A stretch of 64,000 nt of DNA from Spirometra erinaceieuropaei (lineage: Eukaryota > Platyhelminthes > Cestoda > Diphyllobothriidea > Diphyllobothriidae): contig CACRXP010000164.1 in the NCBI GenBank assembly GCA_902702965.1, forward strand, positions 79,375 to 143,374, read 5' to 3'. Positions 1 to 11,100 of this stretch are shown here, one piece after another (position 1 is the first letter of the stretch; each line of letters starts with the position of its first letter). The notes below the pieces were generated by a model that saw nothing but the letters and a program-made list of their open reading frames with translations, was not told where the DNA came from and did not search any database. Made by a program: the position numbers and the translations under genes.

Positions 1-599
1 CTGTACAGTCTGTAAGAAATCATCCTGCATATGGAAGACGAGGGCGAAAAATTATTCTCCTGATTGTGGGAAGCAGAAATGTCAAAAAAGTAGGAGGACC
101 TAGACCTAGGATAAAGCTAAGGTGAGTGCATAAGCATTAAAATGGTGAAAGCTTACCTACTATCCGGAGTTTTGGGCTCTGAAAATAAGCAACAGGGCTG
201 GTGAGAATATGCACGCTTGGTAAGAAGGTCTACATTAATTCCTTATTGTTGGTTCAAGAGGACCGCGAGCATGGTCAAATAAGGACTTTCAAGTATTAAA
301 AACTAGAATAAAATACAGGTGCTAAACATTTAGACTTCCCGAGAAGCTAGTGGACGAACTGTGAGGCAATTCTTCGTCATTGGCACTCACGGCCGGTATG
401 AAAGTTGATTTATCTAAGCTGAAACCCCTCGAATACCCACAGACAGTCAGCAGTATGCAAACACTGATCAATTTATGATAGCATCTGTGCTGCGAGTATG
501 GTAAAAAGTCCATCATTGTCACAAAATAGCTGCTGCTAGTGAGTTCGCGGTAGTAAGCGAAACATATTTACGGTTTCGTGAGTCGTCAGATTAATTATT

Positions 600-1244
600 A
601 TTAAGTAGTACAATGCCAAGATGTTTCAGTCAAGTCGGGATATGAGCCTTTAAACGACCCTCCTACCGACCGCCCCAAAAGAACACATCTTGTAAAAAAT
701 GATGACGGCTGTCACACCAGAATGCCGGATTTCCAACGAGCTTTTTCATGACTGTCCGAAAACCTACACTCTGAAAATAATTGTAGCTTAAGTAGTATGA
801 ATTTTTCCCATAGATTTTGATATCTCTACAAATTTAAACAAATTTTAAAGAGAACACAAACGAAGATATTTCTCCTGGAATTCCATTCGTGGAAGTTAAC
901 GACGTCTTTGAATTTTATACTTGAAAAAGGAGTATCGTTCGGTCTAAAAAAACTCCATTACGGAATAATTTTGAACCCTGCCTGATGTTGCGCTTACTGC
1001 CTATGAAGTATATTTGAATTTATACAGGCATTGAACCGAAAGCACATTTCAGCGTTTTGTTTTACATTTCATTGGATGGGGCATTTACTGTAGAAGAAGG
1101 AAACGACTACAACCGCTTACCTTGCGTGCTGCTTTAAAAAATATTTTCACCTATGACTTTGGGAGCCGTAGTGTTTACCGATTTTGCGTTAAAGTCGTTA
1201 ACCTGTGTTAATTCGGGACATTTCATGAGTTAGCACAGGTACTG
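600..1244. mobile_element. Decayed fold-back element, right end intact
   Basis: The right edge reads CATTTCATGAGTTAGCACAG-GTACTG and is followed by TA. It is the inverted terminal sequence shared with the 16139-17132 element. Positions about 710-850 match that element's left arm (CCGGATTTCCAACGAGC, then AAGTAGTATGAATTTTTC). The left terminus is too decayed to place. Confidence 0.45.
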
Positions 1245-2104
1245 TACACGACGTAAAGCCTTTGTTTGAATTTTATCGTTTGCTGACGAGTAAGATACGC
1301 TACCCTGATATCACGTAATCTCAAACAAAACAGATGACTGCGGAGGCCTGCTTCTTGACTAATAAATCTCTCGGTCTGAGCGTCGGATCACTACGAGTGT
1401 TACATACGTAACTGGAGCACACGGATCGGGCTAGGAGTAATACAAACGCTACGGGCCAATTGGCGATTCAGAATAGCCTGACAGACAGAAGTTCCGACCT
1501 ACGAGATTAAGGAGGCAGACTACCGCTTACAGGAGTGTGCTCATCAATCAACGCGACAGCACGAATCACACGAGAAGGATGGTCACTCGCTGTAAATTTA
1601 CGATAAACCAGAAGTGCTCTGTGGATTTTGGTTTCCAAAGTGCTGAATAGGCAATCTTCTGCTCCGGGTGGTGTTTTTTGACCCCAAAGCTTCGACTGAA
1701 GCGGGCAGGCTGAGGTGCCACATATTTGAGTCTCCAGAAGTCAGTGCCTTTCACAAGAAACGGATTCACAACAGCTACTTCAGCGGCCTCTGCTGAGTTT
1801 CATGACATACGTAGCAAATTTCGGTGGCTTTTGGACTGGGCTCTCTCTTAATAAAAAATCATGTCCCCCCAGTCAAGTTGTAAAAGTCTGTACTCAAAAT
1901 AGGAAAGATTTATTACCTGTGGAAAAATGCGTGAGAAATTAGAAAACTCATAAAATAATAAATGGCCTGCCGAGGAACGCGAGTCGCAATTTATATCATT
2001 TCTCATTGGATGTGACTAGTCCGTAAAAGTTCACGAACAGTTTTAATAACCCAGCAAGGTACTAAGTTCAGCATTCGTCATAAGGGTCTATAAGGAACGA
2101 AAAG

Positions 2105-2734
2105 TCAAAAAAGGCGTAGGAATATTCGCGACGTGTTCAGCAATTTTTTACAGTTTTGATAATTCCCATAGCAGTAATCCGAAAGGAAGATGGTTAGCAT
2201 ACGTAGTTTTCGATAAATTCTCCTCGAAGCAGCACAAGTACATGGGAACGGGGTAAAAGCAAAAACATGTCGGTGAAAAAGAAATCGATTAAATTTCGTT
2301 ATAGAACACAGACAGAGTGTGGGAATGTGAAGGGGTGAGGTGGGCTGGAGTGGGGGGGGGTCATAGTAGTCAGTGACAGAGGCGGGGTGAAAGCGGAAGG
2401 GCGCGGAGAGTTGCAGCGTCAGTCGACCTTCGACCACTGTGGGTACGGAGCCTGAACGTGGTTCTTCTGTGCGCACAAGGTTAAGTTTCCGTAACCTGAT
2501 GACGGCCGTTTCTGCTGTCGCCAAGAGGCGCCAACCCAATAGTTTAGGGTAGCTCAACGGGGCCTTATAAATCACACGAAAAGCTTCGCTGGGGTCCACA
2601 CGATGTACTGAAGCAACAACAAGCGTGAGAATGGCGCTGCTTATGCTGCTAGTTTCGCCTTTTTCCAGATGTTCTCCTATTCTCTTCGATAAATGCGACT
2701 CGTGCGACCAATATAACCTGCTCCAAAGTAGCAA
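2105..2734 (-). pseudogene. Retroelement 3' remnant with GIY-YIG-like end
   Basis: A 209-codon open frame. Its first 110 residues hold SHLSKRIGEHLEKGETSS, then HRVDPSEAFRVIYKAPLSYP and LATAETAVIRLRKLNL. This resembles the C-terminal half of a GIY-YIG endonuclease module as found at the end of Penelope-like polyproteins (xxRIxEH...HxVDPxxAFxV). The rest, rich in Pro and Phe, is probably 3' untranslated sequence read as protein. There is no upstream reverse transcriptase. The tail is repeated in inverted orientation at 3077-3420. Confidence 0.45.
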
Positions 2735-3014
2735 GTAAAGGAATAGATGTACATTGAGGTGGCAACTTATCCTTACCTTCTCCGCGTAAGATAGGATTGG
2801 TAGAAAATGATATACGGACCCTTGCTGCTAGGTAAGCTTGCGAGATCGTTTAATCAAGTCGTCTCCCAAGGAGTCCGCTCGCAGCGTCCCCTTGAAAAGG
2901 CTTGTTTTGTAGTCGTCGTTGCGGTGTGTTTTACCCCTTGTTCGGCAATGTTCTTTGCAATAAACTTGTCAGGATACCCGTTTCGCGAAGACAGAAAAAT
3001 TTGTTCTGCAGACG

Positions 3015-3420
3015 GCATCGAGCTACCCTAAGCTACTGGGCCAGCGCCTGTTAGCAACAGCATAAGCCGTCTTTATCGTGTTAAGAAAACTAACCTTGTG
3101 CGCACAGGAGAACCACGTTCAAGCTCCGTACCTACAGCGGTCGAAGGTCGACGAATGCCGCAACTCTCTGCGCCCTTCCGCTCTCACCCCGCCTCTGTCA
3201 CTGACTGTTCTGACCCCCCTCCCCCCACTCCCACCTCACTCCTCCACATTCCCACACTCCGCCTGTGTTCTAAGACGCACTTTAATCGATTTTTTAATCG
3301 CTGACATGTTTTTGCTTTTACCCCGTTCCCATATAATTGTGCTGGTTCGAGGAGAATTTATCGAAAACCGCGTATGCTCGCCACCTCGTTTTTTCGAATT
3401 TTTATTACAATGTTTGAAGA
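3015..3420 (+). repeat. Inverted copy of the 2.2-2.5 kb retroelement tail
   Basis: About 300 bases match the reverse complement of 2190-2560. Shared blocks include AACCTTGTGCGCACA, the CCGCCTCTGTCACTGACT stretch, a C-rich run, CATGTTTTTGCTTTTACCCC and GGAGAATTTATCGAAAA. The two tails point towards each other and flank about 500 bases. Confidence 0.7.
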
Positions 3421-4388
3421 GGGTTGGAACTCATGTGTAGTTGGTGTAGAGAGCGGGCGAGAAAAGTTGTTAGAGAAAGAGAACGCTAAGCGGAAGGTTG
3501 AATTTTTTGCAAGTTGTAAAATTAGCCAACACAACCGGTATTCCAACCTAAAAGCGATTTCTGTCAACGATCGCAGAATTGTTCCCGCTAAGTTAAGCTC
3601 GAGAAGTGTGCCGACTAAGGAGTTGGTCCGTAGAGTGTATAAGCAGGTGAATGACCACTCTCCCCGACCAATGCGTAGGGTCCACTTTGAGTGTCCCTAC
3701 ATATTTTCCGCGGTCTTAGAATCGCTCACGATTTGAGACAGGGCCTAAATGCACCCTGGTTCATATTCTGGCCTTTTGGCAAATCAGTAGGCTTGTTTGC
3801 GGAGTTATACTCTGAATGTCACGATGTTGCGACTGACCTGGCAATCGACCACCAAATTAACCGAAAACTGCCCTGGGGGATGAGTAAACAGTCGCCATGA
3901 CCCCTTTGCCTTTAACCTCACCCCATCAGCACAAAGTTCACGTTCATGTGTCCGCGTCAGTAATTGCCTGTAGACTTTAGATACAGAGATAGCTCCGTCA
4001 AAATTGCACTTAATAGGATTAACAAAACCGGTTCGTCGACCGATAATTTATGATCTGCTGATCAGTTGTCACATCCGGCTTATGTGCGACTGGGACTTCA
4101 AGTTCGCCCGAGACTTCGGTTTCAACTTTCTCATTCAAGCATTCTCCATCTTTTTCATAGGTCTGTTTCAACATTTACTTTTGGAAACACTCTACTTTGG
4201 CCATTTGAACGTGTGGCTCGTTGCAATGAGAAGTAAACGAGGTGAGGTGTTCTCAGACATCTGCGTTTGCGTGAAATGAAATGGTTGGTGTCGCGTTTTC
4301 CGAAGACTGATGTATCTCGGAATGGCAGCTAACAGTCCTTTTCTTCTTTGACTTTGATGGTGTACAGCGAATACTACAGTCAACTCAC

Positions 4389-4487
4389 GCCTGATGACGA
4401 CCAGAGTGCTGCCGGTTTACCGTGCCGAAAATTTTCCTCGACAGTGGCCGAAAGGCTGTGTTTCCACTCAGTGTTATAACCCCACAG
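4389..4487 (-). CDS. Candidate downstream exon of the RhoGAP gene
   Basis: A 33-codon open stretch between acceptor AGACCTCACAG and strong donor GGC/GTGAGT, phase 0 to 0. The peptide includes LWGYNTEWKHSLSATVEENF and ends PAALWSSSG. The phase does not match the phase-1 end of the RhoGAP exon, so either another small exon lies between or this is a chance pair of sites. It is listed because the gene has no clear 3' end. Confidence 0.22.
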
Positions 4488-4817
4488 CTGTGAGGTCTGA
4501 CAACGATGATATATTCGGAATTGAAGTAGTATCCATTCCAATCTTTCTTACAAAGTTCAGCTAATTAAACGAAGTACAAATTGTTTTTTTTGCGGCATCA
4601 ATGCTATTCAACTTCTGTTGTACGAATCTCACCTGATGAGTTTATCTAACTTGTAGACAGTTTGCTAACTGCTCAAAAGTTGTAAACAGAACTAGATTTT
4701 TTGAGGAAATCCATCCTTTCATTGAGTAAAATTACCTAGGACCTATGCCGCCCACTCCAATGCATGTGTATATACAGGTGCCAAGGGAAGGTGTGAAAAA
4801 GCTGCAATTTAAAATAC

Positions 4818-5164
4818 CTTCAACATAGAGGATGCTAACACCCTCCGGCACGGGAGTTTCTGTGGGATTTATCTGCGCCCAAAAGTCCTGGTAGACCCGA
4901 GAAAGAGTCCTGTGGAAATCGGCCTTTTGCAGGAAAAAGAGATCAGTCACCCGACCAATCAGCACAGAGGCGATCTCGCAGACTATCTTGCTGTCTTCCA
5001 CTGTGAACTGAGCGTTCGGACGGGATATCAGATTGGGTCCCCATACTGTGGCTAGGGCCAACGTTGACATACGATTCGTTTCCTCATTGGCTCTAATCTG
5101 CGCCAGTGTGAAGAGCAGGAAGGCCAGCAGTGATTGGTTGACATCCGGCAAACGACGCATCATC
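4818..5164 (-). CDS. ARHGAP20-like: ARHGAP20-like exon K: RhoGAP C-terminal half
   Basis: The acceptor TTTCCATCTAG precedes 5164, and the first base completes a Met codon from exon J. Residues include RRLPDVNQSLLAFLLFTLAQ, then NEETNRMSTLALATVWGPNL. The LP-N-LL, N-M-S, LA-V-GP-L pattern is diagnostic of RhoGAP domains, and the conserved Asn is present. VCEIASVLIGRVTDLFF forms the last helix. I end the exon at GTTGAAG/GTATTT. If that donor is not used, the frame reads on to a stop at about 4732 and adds about 28 residues with no family likeness. Confidence 0.88.
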
Positions 5165-8100
5165 CTAGATGGAAAGTACATATCCTTATAGCATCTTCGG
5201 CCAATCACAGTAGATAGTTGCCTGAAATTTTCGCTTAAATATGCACACAGTATTCGTGCCTGCCGAGCCAAAATGTACCGCACAGCATATATTTTGCCTG
5301 TACTCAAATTCATGGTAACTTTAATTTCTCGGGCCAAATAATTTAAAACTGTTGTCTGCAGTTCAAACACTTTTATTGTCTGACTCCGTTTTGACCCATA
5401 CGAAGACATTCCCTCTAGGCTCAGAAACCTGCAGCAGGAATTCGAACTCCCAGAAGTAGGAAATTATAACAGGTAATATCGCAAAAGCGTATTTAAAAAT
5501 GTTCATTTGAAAGACGTATTACGCATGTGTAGCGCGTCTCTAAACCACCGTTAGCTGCGGTTGACGCATCCGTGAGTGCACATAATGAAATCGCCTTCTC
5601 TTCATCGTGTTCCTCGGGGGATGACAAACACTATATATATATCTATAGAAATTATGTTAGTACCGACAGAGACAAGGGAGACTGGAATGGACATTTTCGG
5701 CTTATTAGCCGTCGTCAGCCAGTCACACACAATCCCCAAGTGCGGAACACCCGCGGTTCGAACTCGCAACCTGATAGTTAGAAGCGCACAGCCCTAACTA
5801 CTGGGCCACTGGCCCGATGTCTTGTCGGTTTCGATCGGGAAAAATACAATGGTACAGGGGCGCTCACCGATCGTTCTTACGGAACTCACTCGTTCCGTTG
5901 TGCCTTACGCGCTCTCTCTCGAGCCCTACCGGCAACCGAGTTCGAGCCTCGTGTGTTCCACACTTCGGGGTTAGGGAAGAACACGGCTAATAAGCCAGAA
6001 ATGGCCATTCCAGTCTCCCTTGTCTTTGTTGATAATAACATTCTGCCTATATCATGCACTGTTGTGCGGCTTCTGGTTGGGCTCGAGAGAGAGAGAGAGA
6101 GTCCGTAACATACAACGGAACGAGTGAATTGCGTAAAGACGATCGGTGGGCGCCCCCACCATTATATATATATATATATTCACTCAGGAATGGGCGCACA
6201 CCGATCCATTGGCTTCCCGAAGCAAACAAGCTTCGTATGGGCAATAGGGGTCACGAACAGGCAACCACCTACCAGGCCGAAGTCGGCCAAGCTATGATAG
6301 CAGAGGGGAGACGACAGAGTCTGGGGGTAGATTGATACAGCACTGTTTCGGGCTTGTTTGCCTTCATTCAGCCAATCATAACCCTGACCACCAGCAGCTG
6401 GTACCGGAAACACAAACATGCGCTCAGACGCACCTGGCGCAGCTGGTCCACCACTGGGGTCTACCATATGGGTCATAAGCACTTCATCGAATCGCAGTTC
6501 ATCAGTGCCATGTAAGATGTTCTGTCGACTTAATATGCACAGAACCCCTTGATAAGCTGACATACGGAAAATAAACATGAGTTTACACAGTTAGAAGACC
6601 CGAAGAAGGAGATGCGATCACTGGAACAGGAGGTGTATTCGCCTGACGGTTCGCAATCTCACTCGAACTCACCGTCAGAAGAAGTAGCATTAGACGGGAC
6701 TCGGTCATATCTTAAATTTCGACCAAGCCGAAATTATTGTGGAAGTCGTGAGCTGCTTGACTTAACGGTTCTCCCACCCTCTGTCGATTAACACGTTCAC
6801 TGATCTCCAACCTCCACATTCTGGGCAGAGGATTTACCTGGATAGAGTGATTGGCCATGAAGGAGGGGGGGGCATGGCAGCTAATACTTCAAGCAATTGT
6901 CATATCGGAGTAGCCTAAGTCGAGAGTGAACTACCCTGGCTACCACGACCATTAGGCTTGCTACCGAATGAAAAGAGAAGACGGACGCCAGTGAGGAGGA
7001 TGACATATTCTGCACAGAATAACTGAAGACGGATTTGGAGAGAGTTGGAAGCCGGACGAGGGCATGTCCGGCGCCGGGTGAGCGGCGTCCCTAATGTACG
7101 TGGGTGCGTCAAAGCGTCTTAAGTCAGGACACGTCTGACACGGCCTCGAATCTGTTTGGCCAGTTGGAGAGCCGAATAGGCGAATGCCAGCCAGCCCTGG
7201 TGCGTACGCGCTGACACCCACTAGAGGCCCAGCGTTGAGACAGGCAGGCGGAGTGGGGCCACTAGGATCACACCAAAGATCGACAACGCTGTTGAAATTA
7301 CGGCAATCATCGTACAAAATACCACCTCCGGCGATGCATGCACAGGTTGCTAATTAGAATAGAGGTGTGATTGTTTGGGCACTGCATCCTATAAACAGGG
7401 AGTGATTAGTGCGTCAACCAGCCTTAACTGTGACTGCCTCTGATGCTTGATTCAAGCGAGAATTCGAAATTTCAGGTGAATGAAGCTCCCCTTCCAACAA
7501 CCGAATTTCCTTCTTTTTAACTGTTGCTTCTACAGTTAAAAGAATAAATTACAAACGGGCTTAATATTGAGCGAATATATGTTTGGTGTGCAAAATACAT
7601 CAATTCTGCTCTCAACAACACTAAAGTCTTTCGCCCATACGACCCGGTCGAACTGTTTATTTCGGGACTCAACAAGCCGGCAAAAGATGATATTGTCCCG
7701 AACGTTGGGTTTATTGCATTTCGTTTTCCACTTGCATAGGTGACAGTGAAGATTGATCAATTACGCTAGCTCAGACATATCAATATATGGAAGCTTACAC
7801 GGCATCCATTTTAGAACTTTGCTTATATCCCTTCTGAACCAACTGACGCCTTCTATGTCTGAATAGTAAAACTGCCTTTCCAGCTTCCCATTAAGCTTCC
7901 CGTACTTCTTGGTCTTTGAGTTTTAAAGAATTTTGGTAAACGGCGCAGCAGAGTACGGAACCGATCATCTTCTTCGTCAGTTTTCGTTTGCAAATTCACA
8001 TATTTGAGTCATTAATCCCTCCCTTGTTACTGTATACATTTTGCTAAGTGCCTACTCTAACCGAGTCATCGCCAATTTGTAGACGTAGCTTATCCCATTG

Positions 8101-11100
8101 AGTGCAGAATTTCCTCCCATATAAGTTATAATGTCGAGCACTTTCCATCAGCTGATTCAATTGCTGTAAAAGGTGGGATTTTGTTTAGAAAACGCGTAAT
8201 TCCATTGATTCATAAGCTTTACCAGATAGGAATTAATATTTGATATTTTATGATTTGTCCTATCTTTGTTCGAAAACCCTGGAATGTACTTTTTCCTCTC
8301 CTAGACACTTAGGGGATCAAAATCTCATAACGCAGACAAGAACGACCAATCGAATTCAAGGACTTCTGACAGGTAAAAAGCCGCATTACAGACGCGGAGA
8401 AACGAGGGTAACACCACCTGTCATGCCTCCTAATATTGCAATAGAGCTCGACAAGCAAGACATTCACTAGACCTCACCTTCTCAGGGGATTATTCAGAAT
8501 GCAAGCATGCCATAAGGTCGACCTGTACTCACATTTTTGCATGTGCAATAAGTTCGGCGTCAGACTGAATCTGCAGCAGTTCGCACCAATCGGTCCAGTA
8601 GTCATCGATCAGTAGATGGCCCGGAATCTGGCCGAAGAATTGCTACAGGGATAAGAAAAGTGGGCGTGCAGTTAAGCCACCAATCGGAGGCAAATGGCAT
8701 CCAAATATGGGGGAGAAACGTTGACGGGCAGTAAGCAAATCAACCAATCGTATCATTATCAGATTCGAGCATATAAAGATGTGCCCAAGGGCTTGGATCA
8801 GTTTCAAAAACTAAAGTTTAATGAAATAATTAGCGTTGAATTCAAGGAACCGGCCTACAAGCTGTTTTCTCGAAACGCATGAAAATTAGCCGGATAATTT
8901 AAAATTCGTCTCTAAAAAGAAGCAGTTTCGTATGCGCATTTGAATTAATGATAAGAACAGAATATGATTAAAGGCAGATTTTCGAAACGTAGTTTGCGGG
9001 TTGTGAAGGCGGGCATCTACACGGACACCTATGTAAATCCCTACAGTTCTTAATGGCTGTCCCCTTTTCTAGCAGGCCGGTTCTGTTCGCATAAATTTAA
9101 CTATAGAGGCCAACATTTGAATTCTGGGCCTATGTATATGACAAAAGCAGACTGGTCAGACACCGAAACCATTTGTCTATTAGTCCTAGCCGTCGATCTG
9201 GTGTAGGAGATTATCGGCAGAACTAAAAACAGCAACAGGCGACAGTTATAGGGGCACTTGGCAACCAGCGATCGGTGAGGCGGGTTTGTAGGTAGTTGCG
9301 CAAAGCCCCTCACACCGGTGCTAGATCAATACATCGGCTGACTGAGTTCTCATTCGAGGCCCAGACTAAAATCAATTCTCGGCCAGTTTTGTTTCCGACA
9401 TGGGTGATTATCTTGGGAGTTGAGAAATTGAACTCGTAACCCATCTGGAAGGTATGGGCAGGTACTTGCGATAATCCGTCGCACAGCCAGCTTATGTTCG
9501 TGCACGCGTTCGCTCTGTCTTACGTAATTCGAACGCGCTTTAGGCACAGCAAACGATATACTTCGCCCGACCGTCCATTGGGCCTTATAGAGGAAATTTA
9601 CGAACATCACCGTCGACATACCTATTTTCCGACAAGTCACACTTGAAATTCTTGTGCACAGATAAAATAAATGTGCGATTATTAAAATTTTTATGCCCAG
9701 TCTCGTTCAGTTTTCCAGAGAGAAAGATAGGCAAACGCGCCTGAACTCCCAATTGGTTGCAGATTTTCTAAGAAAACCCGATATGCGGAACATTTAAAGA
9801 GACCTTGTTTACACGATTGCATGCGAAAATCAGACGGCTGTCTGGTAGTCGAAAATGGTAAACATGAATGCCTACCCATACGTATATTTGGTTTATTCTC
9901 CGCACTTAAAATTGTTTTAAGTGTTTTGACTGCTCACGGGTCTTTTCTCCAAAGTTAACTCAATTTTTTCCTTTTCGCGCGCTAGATGCCTTTGGAGCGA
10001 ATGAGATAGTCATTAATACATGACCCATAAAGCATACTTTGTAAGTGGTGGCAATAGATATACGAACGGTTATACACTCCAACTGATTTATGACCCCTAA
10101 AGAAACAACTTCCATAGAATTTTATTTCAACATTTACTTAAGATCATTATATCCCATTCTAGAGCAAATGGGAATCAATCTGTCTTCCGATGCAGTAACG
10201 TGTTCGAGAAGGATGAAATCGTAATGATATGCGAATGGAGGACATAAACAACTCAGCATGGATGTCAAGGAATCAACGCTGTGGACCATACAAATAGCAA
10301 TGCTCGATTGTCAAAGACAGCAAATTGTTGTCTTTTCCAGACTTATTAGTATTATTGCGTTTAAGCAACGAGAGTACCCAGAGTGCCACTATCAGATATC
10401 AGACACAAGACCCTGTGTTGCAGTCGCAGACAGCAATGGCTGCTGGCGAAGTCAGGGTCAATGCGCACCGCGTCTTCTCGTGCCCCGAGAGAACGAATGA
10501 GACAAGTGGTGTGAGCTGCTTTTATGGGTTTATGGAGCAAGCTCAAGTGTTGTCCAGTCAGTGTGTATTGCAGCTGTCTGGGAGGGGATGGGGAAAGGGT
10601 GACGTGTTCAAATGGCGCATGGGCAGTTGCCGAGCTGAAGTCAGTCAGTTGGTTTTATATCAGCGCGTGTGAGACCGCTAGCTGACAAGGTGGATGACTC
10701 TGAGTCAGCAAGGCCTTAAATAAGGACTGCAAACATCGGAATGATAAGTGTAGGCAAGAGTATCCATTATGCGAATATCTGAGAAATGTCCTGTCCAAGC
10801 GGTACCTGAACACAGTGCTTCCAAACTTCTTTAGATACGAGGAGACAAGAGCATTTAAATTCAGCATGGATGTGCAAGTTAGTCTGCGTGCACCGACCTA
10901 CGGACGAGGACTGAGTTTTCGGTAGGAGGAGGAGGATGAGGCGGAGGTGGAGATGGTGGAGGACGAGTAGGAGGGGGGAGGAGGAGGTGGAGGGGGAAGA
11001 GGAGGAGGGGGGAGGATGAGGAGGTAATTAACGCTATGCTCGCACGATTAAGCTAAAACCAAGAAACAGATCTGACAGTTTCACCCCTCCCCAATTCTTT

